Origin: Hypsibius dujardini
Lineage: Eukaryota; Tardigrada; Eutardigrada; Parachela; Hypsibiidae
DNA: 20,519 bases
Direction: 5' to 3'
Assembly: GCA_001579985.1 (NCBI GenBank)
Contig: LRSR01003024.1
Span: 1 to 20,519, forward strand
Shown: piece after piece, positions 10,016 through 19,876 of the stretch
Numbering within the stretch: position 1 is the stretch's first letter
Layout of the letters: each line of letters starts with the position of its first letter
Made by a program: the position numbers and the translations under genes
Notes under the pieces: model-generated
The model's input: the letters and a program-made list of their open reading frames with translations, nothing else
Told to the model about the DNA's origin: nothing
Databases searched by the model: none

Positions 10016-10741
10016 CCTAATAGCCTAGCTATTATACTCCTATCGTATATCCAGGTCATGATTGCTTTGTAGAGTTCTGTAGAAGGTAATTGAGTATGTT
10101 GCTATATGAATGCGGAGACGGCTAAAAGAAGCCGCTTGGACCGGACGCGATTTGTCCTCGATCCCACATTCTGTAGACAATGCAAGTGTATATGTATTTA
10201 AATGGCCAACAATGTTCCTACGCCCCCCGATTGTCGGGTTCTCCAGGGTTCAATATTTTCCCTGAGTAGGTTATATATATACATATATTTATCGAATGAT
10301 TATTATTAGAACTCAAAGGAAGTTAACTTGCGTCAAGAGTGACTGACCTTCCATTCCATGTCACGATGGATCGAAGTGACATCAGTCGGAACAATCCCTG
10401 GTCTCTGCATCCCCGTTGACGTTCACTTGATCACTAGTCAAGGTTGTTGCAGAGTAATAACCGTAACTGTAAATAGTAAACCAGCAAGAATGACTGATGA
10501 TCCGATTTTAATTGAAAGCCCTCATGCAGATTATTACAGTAGCTGGTCAAATTAAGGCCAATCGTGGTTGTGATATGGCGTTGTCAGCACGTTTCGAAGC
10601 TCCCGTGAGATCGGAGGTAAGGGTACACAACAGGACAGACACACCCCAAGTACGACCATCACTGACTGTACATGTGTTAGACAACCTGACCAAACTGCAT
10701 CGGTCAAATTGGTCGTTGCCATTCATTTGGCCGAAAAGGGG

Positions 10742-11030
10742 GCTAGGCAGGCAGGCAGACAAACCGACAGACAGACAGACAAACAGCCAGACAGACATAC
10801 AGACAGACACGCTGACAGACTGACAGACAGACAAACCGACAGACAGACAGACAAACAGCCAGACAGACATACAGACAGACACGCTGACAGACTGACAGAC
10901 AGACAAACAAAGAGAGAGAGACAGGTAGACACACAGGCACACAGGAACACAGGCATGCAGGCATTGAGACCAACAGACGCACAGACTACAGACATACAGC
11001 TTGGGACACAGACCGACAGACAGACCCACT
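10742..11030. repeat. ACAG array with a perfect 72-bp tandem duplication
   Basis: ACAG/GCAG units on the + strand. A segment beginning ACAAACCGAC at 10759 recurs at 10831, giving two copies (10759-10830 and 10831-10902) that match base for base by eye. This implies a recent duplication inside an older array. Confidence 0.88.
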
Positions 11031-12025
11031 CAGGCATCCCAACATCAAAATGGAAACACGGCCTACGCAGACCCAGTTGTCTGGAACACTTGTAAATCCC
11101 TCCAGCGTCAATGAGCTCGAAGGAAAATAGCCTTGCTGAAGAACCCTAAAGATAGAGTCAACCATAGGGAGAAGAACCTATGACGTTTCCAATGAGGAGA
11201 ACAGGGATCACTTCCCTGGTTTTTCCACGACTTTCCAGAGGGATCCGGTTAGGCATGGCATTTCCTGTTGTTCTGGTTTTTGCTCTTCCGCAATTGTTAC
11301 AAACTCATGCGGGTAATTAACACCGGTTATTGATACCAGGAGTCTAAAGAGCCGTGACGATCCCCACCAAGAGAACCAATCGAGACGACGAGCTTCCCGG
11401 GCAAAGGGGCGAGAGGAGAGCTCTTTTGATTAGCTCGCGTACCGGCTGTGGGAACGCCTTGATACTCCTGACTGCCGCGTCTCTCCACCGACAGCACGAT
11501 GATTGTCCGTCTGTCTGCCTGTCTGTCTGTATGACTGTATGACTGGGTAATGGCACAGTAGTACCATAAAACGTCTCTATGATAAATGGTCTGAAGGGTA
11601 GAGAACCGGAAAGTCTTGATGTCTGCCTGAAACCCATACTTACAGACACACACAAGAGCTGTATGACCGGGAAATTTGCAGCAACAGGAAACGCGGCCGT
11701 GATTCGTCAAAAGGCTTCTGGAAGATCAAACACTGGTGTCTTCAGTTCTTGCCTCTTTTCCTTGTCCTCGATTTGTGTTTTAGCACAACGAGTCTTCAAA
11801 CGGTTATTTTTCTCATCGAGTTAACCGAAAACTGCCATTCAGACAAAATGTCTGTGCGTGATACGGTAATTTTATATTCAGTCTTTGACTATTTTTCCCG
11901 TCTCCGATTTTGTCTAGAATAAATCCAGCCGTCAGTGGTTTAATTTCCTGGACAGATCTAAAGGAAACCGTCGTTCAGACAGATTATCTTTAACTGCCTG
12001 AATCTTCGCCACTGCCAGACATATC

Positions 12026-12661
12026 ATGGCAGCGGCGGCGGTGGCCTTCAACCACACCTACGAGGACTCTATCAAGGAACTCGGCTTCGACCTGACCAGC
12101 TGGAAAATCAAAGTGGCCGTCCTCTCGAGCATGTTCATCGTCGGATTCGCCGGCAATATGACCATCTTTATCATGCTGCTGAGGAAACGTCTGGCAGTCA
12201 GTCAGGCCATCCGGCAACTAATCCTGAATCTGCTGATTGCGGACCTGTTTGTGGTGAACTTTTGCATTCTGACTTTGGCTATTTGGCACTACACCGTGGA
12301 GTGGCTGGCGGGCGATTTCATGTGCCGGTTCTCGAAGTTTATGCAGATGTTCAGTTTGTACGCGAGTACTTTCATCATTGTGGTGATCAGTTTGGACCGG
12401 TGTATTGCGATCGCGTCGCCACTGGGCGCGATGGGGAAGAAGGTGGTCAACCAGCGGATGATCACGACGGCGTGGATTTTGGCGGGGTTGTTTAGCATAC
12501 CGCAGGTGATTATATTAATCGCTTAAGCAGACAGGCACTTACCGTAGGGAGACCAGTTGACCGGCAGACAGACATCTAGTCGAGTTAGACAACTGTATAG
12601 TCAAGTAATCTGACTGACAGAAGGACAGCCAAGCAGGCAAATAGAAAGACAAAAAGGCAGT

Positions 12662-12695
<34 letters not shown>

Positions 12696-12698
12696 ACA

Positions 12699-12783
<85 letters not shown>

Positions 12784-14958
12784 AGCAGATAGACAGAGAT
12801 ATAGCGCCTATTCTTTAATCACTGAGATCTTTTGTGCTCCAGCCTACCGGTAGACTGAATGAATAGGTTGAATCTAAAATTGTTGATCAAATAATATGCA
12901 TAAAAATTATTGAATTATTGTTTGTAGAAGTAACTAATTCGTCTATTTGGTAAAGCACTAAGCAGTGACATTATGTTATAAGAAAAATAAAAATGTTCTC
13001 TGTCCTTTTCGCTAGCATGCAATTACTATCTCTAATGATGTATATTTGAATTTTGCAGGCAGTCATTTTCAAGGTTGAACGTGCACCAATCGAAGTAAGG
13101 GATCTGTTGACAGCGGGAAGAAAGACAAAATCTTCTTGCCTGGAATTCGCGTGCAGCGATAAATAAAGATCTGCGTGTTCTTAGGAAGAATTTTATCAGT
13201 GTGTGACTTTCGGGTCATATACTGCGCCGTGGCAGGAAGCTGTCTATACCACTTTCACGTTGTTCGTGAATTTTATTGTAAGTGTCACTTTTATAGTTTA
13301 CATTGGCCGGTTATAAATTCATTTTCATTACTTTATAAGTCTATATACTATACATAAAACGATCGGGTAGGAACTTACTTGTTGGAAAATATTTCCAAAG
13401 CGTTAGCCTTCTTCCCCATGAGCTTGGATTTGTCCCGGCGACAAATTTTGCCCATTTGGCTCTCCATACTAACCAGTCATCTAACTTGTCTAGTCTTTCT
13501 TTCTAGTCAAAAATGAGAAATGCAACATCTGAAACGGCCATTTCGCGTAATTTTCTTTGGGCCTTCACAATCACTGACCATTTGGAACCTCTGAAAATTC
13601 CTTCAGGATGAACAATTCAATCGCCCAAGATAGGCGAAATTCTTCGAAATCTTCCTATCCTGGGACGTTTCTTTTTTTCATCGAGATCACATCGTACAGC
13701 AAATTCTGACCAAACTTGAGCTCCATGCAGGCTCACGGATCACATTGCAACTTTAAAATGCTCTGAAGTCGATGCTGGCGTGTTTCTAAAAATGCGTAGA
13801 CAGCGTGGACCCAGAAGACGTCAGTCAGTCAGTCAGACAGTCAGTCAGTCAGTCAGTCAGACAATCAGTCAGTCAGTCAGACAGTCAGTCAGACAATCAG
13901 TCAGTCAGTCAGACAGTCAGTCAGTCAGTCAGTCAGACAGTCAGACAGTCAGTCAGTCAGTCAGACAGCCCACAGTCAGTCAGTCAGACAGTCAGTCAGT
14001 CAGTCAGTCAGTCAGACAGTCAGTCAGTGATGCCTCAGAGCGCTCCCTAAGAGCACGTCTGGTACCATTGCGTGCGGCCAGTGGCGCGTCCTAGGGGCGG
14101 CAAGTGGGCAATTGCCCCCCCCCCTTATCGGAAATCGAAAGTGACCCAATGGTACCCCCTGACGTTTTTTAGAGTAAAAATAGCAAAATCATACCAACAT
14201 ATTTAATATATTTAAAATTAAAAATTATGCCCCCCCCCCGTACCGGAAGGTCTAGACACGTCTATGCGTGCGGCATCGTCATGATTTAGCCGATTGCTTT
14301 GATTGTTTTTTCTATAATACCAACCAGCATGAACCTACAGTATTATAGTTTACAATTTAAATTTGAAAATCACGGAATTCTTTATTCGGTAAATTTTCAA
14401 ATCAGGGACACTTTTTCAATTGACGCAGGTTTTAAAATCTCAAAATGAAAATATATAAAATATGTTTCGCTGCAAATGTTCAAAATCACAGAGCGGATAA
14501 AATTCCCGGGAAAACAGGGCTTTCCAATGGAGTAAGCATCAGCAGGATGCAAAGCATTTGAGGTTTTAATTTTTAGAGAAAGCGTTTTTCCACAAAGTAA
14601 ATTTCAACGCGGTAGTGTATTTCCAATTTATTTCCAATGTATTTCCAATGTAATTTTCAACAGCACAGATTTTGTTGTGTCATTATTTTATGTCTGGATT
14701 TTTAAGTGACAGCTCCGTTTTTTCCCCCAAAATATGTGTTTATCGGCAGTACGCTACTATGATCAGAAATATTTCGTGTTTTTTAAAGCGCATGTGCTTT
14801 TGCAGATTCCTCTCGTGACCATAGTTTTGTGTTACGCGTTGATCTTATACAAGTTATTTGCTGGCGGACGTCTCCTGGCGGTCGACGAAAGCTGCCGGAA
14901 AGGGTCAACATCTAGTTGCCTAAAAGGTGAATTTTGACAGAAATTCCACCCCAAGCGC

Positions 14959-14991
<33 letters not shown>

Positions 14992-15099
14992 CGCCTGTAT
15001 GTCTGTCTACCAGTCTGCCTGCCTGTCTGACTGCTTGTCTGCCTGTCTGTCTGTCTGTCTGTCTGTCTGTCTGCCTGCTTGTCTGTCTGTCTGTCTGTT

Positions 15100-15138
<39 letters not shown>

Positions 15139-17012
15139 TTTTTGTTTGTATGTGTGCCTGTTTGCTTACATTTTTTATTCTTTTTGTCTGTCTCCAAGAT
15201 TATGTGCCTATCTGTTTAGTGTTAAATCTGTGTCGCTAAGTACCAGCTTCATTTTTGGCTTTGGTTTGCGATGTGTTCAAAAATCGTACGGAAATCAGTC
15301 CTTGCTTAATGGATCCGCTCTTTATGCCGTCATAGACGGCTGAGCCTTCCACACGATTTCCCGATTGACGTTCATCGTTTCCTCCCCTTCCAGACTATCC
15401 CGCATTGAGCAACGGCCAGCAAATCCACTATAGCTGGAATCCCAGTTTGACATTACGCTACGCTAAGCTGCGGAAAGCGCGCACCACTTCCTTCTGGATT
15501 TCAATGTTAATCGTCATGGCGTTTGTCGTCTGCTGGGGTAATTTGCATGCATATGACATTTTTGCCCGGAAAACCAACAAATGAGTTGCCCATTACAATC
15601 AATGTCAATCTGGATGGCTCGTTTTGTAAACTAAAAATAACCCAGTTCACACTATTAACGATTCCGACTGTTATATCGGCAGGTCCTTATTACGTTCGGA
15701 TGGTGGGGTCGTTTCTGTGGGAGAAGACAACTGATGAACATGTTGACAACTTTGTCTTCTTCTTCGGTAAGACAACCCGGTAATTCTATTTCCGCCACTA
15801 GCTTGGCTTATTCCTACGTTTCTCTGTAGATCTTCTTCTGTGTCTGTGTCTGTGTCTGTGTCTATGTCTGTGTCTGTGTCTGTGTCTGTGTCTGTGTCTG
15901 TGTCTGTGTCTGTGTCTGTGTGTATGTCTGTGTGTATGTCTGTGTCTGTGCCTGTGTCGACGCCCACTGCCTGTGCCTACGTGCAGACAGGCAATTAGTA
16001 CTGACAAAAGGTCGCTGTTTGAGAAATCGTTCGTCGTGTGACGTGGGCGGTCGACGTGAGGTTCCCATTTTATTAATCATGGATAAACACAAAAATACTG
16101 AAATAGGGCCACAGCCATAGACCCTTCTCTCTCTCTCATTGCTTGACATACTTATATCACAGGCCGAATCACAAATTTAATGACATTAAAACGAGCCGCA
16201 ATTTCAATAAAAAGAGATTCGGGCTTAACTATTAGGACATCTTGACGGAGGATTCTTGCCCCGGTCTCTGGGCTGACCTCCCCCGGAAGGAAGTCCCTTT
16301 TTAATGTACATCGGTCCTCAATGGAAAAATACTCGACGAACCCGAAACAATTTATTATCAATTTCTTTCCTAAAACAGATCCTCTCTCCCCTCTCCCCTC
16401 TTCACAGACATTTGACGTATTTTTTTATCCCACAATAAATCGGCGTACTCTCGAGTTCTCCAGGTCCTCGTGAGCACGCTGCTCAAGAGTCAAGTCGGAT
16501 TAACTGGAAATGTCAATTTTACAAACTGAAAAAAGGAGCCATGAAAAAGGAGCGATCTCTTTAAATGGTTTCCCGTTAAGAGGGCAGGCAGGATATAGCG
16601 TTTTAATAGAGGCTGATTTAAGAGAGAGCCAGCGGAAATTCGTGAGCTCGTATTATATATATCAAGGAAGTGAACTCTGAGCCCAGATGTCTTAATTTTA
16701 TCGTTCGATTGATCATAATAACAGACGCGAAGGAAGTCGTATTTTTATATTCACTCTCCTCCTTTCCTGTTTGCAGGCATGAGTAATTCAGTCATCAATC
16801 CGCTGATCTACGGGGCTTTCCACATCCTCGGTCGATCACGCCGGATAAGTCGCCAGCAACGGAGCTCGCAAGGCCGTCATCGTCCTGCGATTAAGGAGGT
16901 CCTCCACAACGGCGGCCCGGGAGGCGGCCTTGCGAGTCCCAGTTTCCTCTTGTCGCGCCACCATCCACGCAATTTGACCCCGCCGAAAACGAGGTTTACA
17001 ACGTGCGTGTAG
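12026..17012 (+). CDS. GnRH/AKH/corazonin-family neuropeptide G protein-coupled receptor (seven exons, complete)
   Basis: Rhodopsin-class peptide receptor in the plasma membrane; the ligand is inferred to be an adipokinetic hormone/GnRH-like peptide. Exons: 12026-12505, 13059-13094, 13185-13277, 14806-14926, 15394-15537, 15683-15766, 16777-17012. All introns are GT-AG and in phase; total 1194 nt, 397 residues plus TAG. Visible: an N-glycosylation sequon N9-H-T, TM1 with GN at 43-44, TM2 LLIADLF, then WLAGDFMC with Cys100, which should pair with Cys178 (FYQCVTF) in the second extracellular loop. DRC replaces DRY at 124-126. TM6 has CWGPYYV, and TM7 SNSVINPLIYGAFH has NPLIY at 327-331. That TM7 signature favours AKH-receptor-like, but corazonin or GnRH receptor is possible. 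The ATG context is good (A at -3, G at +4). Exon 2 is only 36 nt. Confidence 0.9.
12550..12795. repeat. ACAG array in receptor intron 1
   Basis: ACAG/ACAA units on the + strand within intron 12506-13058, purest at about 12662-12790. The rest of the intron is AT-rich unique sequence. Confidence 0.9.
13815..14032. repeat. CAGT/CAGA array in receptor intron 3
   Basis: CAGT repeats interrupted regularly by CAGA, producing runs such as CAGTCAGTCAGACAGT. This motif is distinct from the ACAG arrays elsewhere in the window. It lies in the 1528-bp intron 13278-14805, directly upstream of the MITE. Confidence 0.9.
14079..14266. mobile_element. Probable non-autonomous hAT-type MITE with 8-bp target-site duplication
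   Basis: A 188-bp segment is bounded by identical CGTGCGGC copies at 14071-14078 and 14267-14274; the match extends to TGCGTGCGGC on both sides. The left end starts CAGTGGCGCGTCCTAG, and the right end read in reverse starts CATAGACGTGTCTAG, an imperfect terminal inverted repeat. Internal C tracts at both ends (about 14116-14126 and 14230-14239) and an AT-rich centre resemble short hAT derivatives. No transposase is encoded. It sits in receptor intron 3, so it does not disrupt coding. Confidence 0.62.
14957..15165. repeat. CTGT array in receptor intron 4
   Basis: CTGT/CTGC/TTTG units on the + strand within intron 14927-15393, purest at 15046-15140. Orientation is opposite to the ACAG array in intron 1 and the CAGT/CAGA array in intron 3. 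Confidence 0.9.
15836..15955. repeat. (CTGTGT)n hexanucleotide array in receptor intron 6
   Basis: Nearly perfect CTGTGT units run for about 120 bp with a few ATGTCT interruptions. The other strand reads ACACAG, giving His-Arg or Asp-Thr repeat frames that are not genes. Intron 6 is 15767-16776; its remaining ~800 bp show no feature I could support. Confidence 0.92.
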
Positions 17013-17184
17013 AAGGACGTTCAACAACTTAATTAAAACGACTTAACGTTCTCTCAAACGGAAAACGATCAAGATTTTGTACATGGATTTGCGTATGCAT
17101 ATACTCAAGTTCTTTTTATATTTTTAGTGACAGATAAACATGCTTTCAGATAAATCTTTCAGTGGTAGGCACATAGTCCGCGTC

Positions 17185-17295
17185 TGAGTCTGTCTGTGTC
17201 TGAGTCTGTCTGTGCCTGTGTCTATGTCTGTGTCTGTGTCTGTGTCTGTGTCTGGGTCTGTGTCTGTGTCTGTGTCCGTGTCTGTGTCTGTGTCA
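17185..17295. repeat. (CTGTGT)n array downstream of the receptor gene
   Basis: CTGTGT units with CTGAGT, CTATGT and CTGGGT variants. It is the same motif and strand as the array in receptor intron 6, about 1.3 kb away. Confidence 0.9.
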
Positions 17296-18022
17296 ATGCA
17301 GTTACAGTTCTACACTGTGCGCGCATCAAGTCGTCCTCCATAAAGTGACGCGCGCTGTGAGGTGAAAATGCATGTCCAGGGAACCTTCAAGTCCGATATC
17401 GCTCTCGTGTGAGCTGTTACACTGTACATCTTGTATCGGCGCTTCGTTTTCAAATCTCTGGAGCTCACACACGGCCATGTAATAAGACAGGCACACGTCA
17501 GGCAAGCATCCCAAAAAACTGTAAGTGTTTCCCGTTGCCAGCAATTCGAATCATTTGTCCCTCAACAAAAAATGCAAAAATAACCCGGGAAATCTAAACA
17601 CGTGTAGGCAGTGCTGACACATTTACATTTTTCAATTGAAAACGACCGCGTCATGTACAGAGGGTGATGCCAAGGGAAAGATTTCACATACACAGACCAT
17701 TACATCTCAACGATCCAGCCTGCCGCAATTAAGGACCGTTAAATATGAGCGATGGGATTATATTTTCACGCGCGTTATTCGACAGAAATACAGCTGGACC
17801 ACTCCCTCACACGCTGGTGTACAGATAGAGACGCATGCGCCGTTAATTGTATTTTTCTCAACGTTGCCTGAAAACGTGGAAGGAACTTTCCTATACGCAC
17901 AGAGCGTTTCGACATGTGGCGGAATTTCCTGGAAGACTTCCGTCATACAACCTCATCACAGTGTAGTTGTTGATTGACTGTACGCAGTGTATTATGCGTG
18001 TCTTCGAATAAAATGTTTGTAC

Positions 18023-18150
18023 TGCCCACCCATGGGGAGGAGTCAAGCGTTGAGTAATAAACTACTGCATAAAGGAGTCTTTCATTAAGTTTATTGGCTG
18101 ATAGTTCTTTGGTATGGTCGGTTTGTCTGTCAGTATGCCTGTCTGTCTGT

Positions 18151-18183
<33 letters not shown>

Positions 18184-18409
18184 CCTGGGTGGCTGTCAGT
18201 CTGTCTATCTGTCTGTCTGGGTGACTGTGTGTCTATCTGTGTGTCTATCTGCCTGTCTGTCTGTCTGCATGTCTGTCTGTCTGTCTGCATGTCTGTCTTT
18301 GTTTTCGTTCATGCCTGCCTGTTTATGTTATGTATTCCTGTTTGCCCACCCGCCGGAACGAGTCACGCATCGAGCAATAAACCCTCTGCATAAAAGAGTG
18401 TCTTATAAG
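18023..18409. repeat. Diverged 66-bp direct repeat flanking a CTGT array
   Basis: Copy 1 is about 18023-18089 and copy 2 about 18343-18409. Both start TGCCCACCC, carry GAGTCA, then GAGYAATAAAC and CTGCATAAA, and end in TAAG. By eye roughly three quarters of positions match. The CTGT array 18120-18300 lies between them. Confidence 0.72.
18120..18300. repeat. CTGT array
   Basis: CTGT/CTGC/CTAT units on the + strand between the two copies of the 66-bp repeat. Confidence 0.88.
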
Positions 18410-18684
18410 CTCACTTCCGACAGCAGTGACTCGTCGTCGTTGACACTGACAGAGTGGAAAGACCCATAAAAATACACGTCGTTCAATGAGAAAAAAGAAA
18501 CGGCATAAGAGGCAAAAGTCGCAGTCACACCAGACAGACACCACAAACGAATCATAAAAAACTGTCCATGATATTACCGAGGGAATATGGTTAAGAGAAA
18601 TCGAGACGAAAAATGGCAAAAAATTAGAATGATAATTTTGTGAGACTTTTTAGGACGCTTTGGTTCGATCGCTATATAATGAGA

Positions 18685-18810
18685 ATGTCTGTCTGCCTAT
18701 TTGCCTGCCTGCCTATCTGTCTGTTTGTCTGTCTTTGGGGGGAGGAGGAACTGGGCTGAGAGACTGTCTGTCTGTCTGTTTGTCTGTTTGTCTGTCTGTC
18801 TGTCTGTATG
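18685..18810. repeat. CTGT array interrupted by a G-rich segment
   Basis: Two CTGT blocks (about 18686-18735 and 18763-18808) are separated by a G-rich segment including GGGGGGAGGAGG at about 18737. It lies just downstream of the stop codon of the minus-strand gene at the right. Confidence 0.85.
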
Positions 18811-18856
18811 AAGTCGGTGATGAAGTTGCATGGGATTGTCTTTGTGGCTTTTCAAT

Positions 18857-19843
18857 TTACCGCGCGACTGCTTCCATTCCCGAGCCGGTCTCTTTCAGAC
18901 ACTTCAGCTCCTTCAGGGTCAGTGAGCAGAATTTGCGGGTGGAGGTGCCGCGGAGCTGCTTGCCGCGATCCAGGAGGACGTGGAATTCCGGTCGATCCAC
19001 CGCTGGAAGCATTTCCCGACCGAACGTCTTAAAGAGGGCACTGCCAAGACAGAAGAGGAGAAAGTAAAGTAAACGGAAGTGTAAAGGAAAACTGATGCTA
19101 CTCACATTTCAGCACATGTCAAACCAGGTGGAGAAAACAAAAGAAAGAAAAGTAGGACTGATAGCTAGGCACAAAGGCAGGCAGACATATCGACCGAAAG
19201 GCAAATAGATAGACATTTACTGAGCAGACGCTGGTTTTCGGCGATGTAATTGTCCAACTGCCTACATCCGTACAAATGTCTGTCTGCCTGTCTGTCTGCC
19301 TGTCTGTCTGCCTGACTGTCTGTCTGCCTGACTGTCTGTCTGTTTGCCTGACTGTCTACCTGACTGTCTATCTTCCTGCCTGCCCGCCTGTCTACTGTCT
19401 GTCTGACTGTCTGTCCTTTGTATCGCTTCTTGACTATCTGCTGGCCCGTCTGCGTGCGCCTCAGTCGGCCTGCCTGCTTTTTTGTAATACTGTTTTGAAT
19501 GGATGTATTCCCTGTACACACGTGTCGTATTCATCATGTCTTCAGTGTTTGTGCTCCACCTGGGGCCAAATCAGGTGTCACAGGTCCCAGATTACCAAGG
19601 AATCATAGTGTTTTGAATAGGGCAGTTGGATAAACAAAGCCTTACGAAACAAAAACAGTGACATATGACGCAAACTCAATCAAATATACATGCGAGAGCA
19701 CACGAGCCTTGGAGGCATTAGTAAAGGATCCAAATAAATGTAGGGCACTCCCTTGGTCAAGGACGACGCTCACGAAGACTGGCACACAAGGCCGGAAGTC
19801 AAGTGCAGACAGGCATTCACACTAGACAAACAGACAAACAGAT

Positions 19844-19876
<33 letters not shown>

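Larger units (their letters stand above)
9496..12025. other. Intergenic region between NCAPH2 and the receptor gene
   Basis: It should include the NCAPH2 3' UTR and the receptor 5' UTR and promoter. No canonical AATAAA was seen just after NCAPH2. CTGT units occupy about 9790-10015, ACAG units about 10742-11030, and a small CTGT run about 11508-11545. The unique stretches between them (about 10020-10740 and 11040-11990) hold no open frame with recognisable protein features. Non-coding first exons of the receptor could lie in 11050-12025. Confidence 0.55.
17013..18856. other. Convergent intergenic region between the receptor and the right-end gene
   Basis: The receptor (plus) and the right-end gene (minus) point towards each other here, so this holds both 3' UTRs. 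ATTAAA at 17032-17037 is close to the receptor stop, and AATAAA at 18007-18012 is a distal candidate signal. It contains a CTGTGT array, two CTGT arrays and a diverged 66-bp direct repeat. Open frames of 62 to 113 codons at about 17400-17980 show no recognisable features. Confidence 0.5.

Noticed and set aside
10742-11030. CRISPR-like or satellite array
   Set aside because: There are no constant repeats with unique spacers, and the genome is eukaryotic. It is a microsatellite with one local duplication.
11327-11710. 127-codon minus-strand open frame upstream of the receptor
   Set aside because: No recognisable protein features, it overlaps a CTGT tract, and no splice or start context supports it.
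15671-16149. Asp-Thr, His-Arg and Gln-Thr repeat proteins on the minus strand
   Set aside because: These are the three frames of the CTGTGT array complement inside receptor intron 6.
18655-18680. tRNA T-arm-like sequence GGTTCGATCGC
   Set aside because: No matching acceptor stem, D-arm or anticodon arm could be placed around it.
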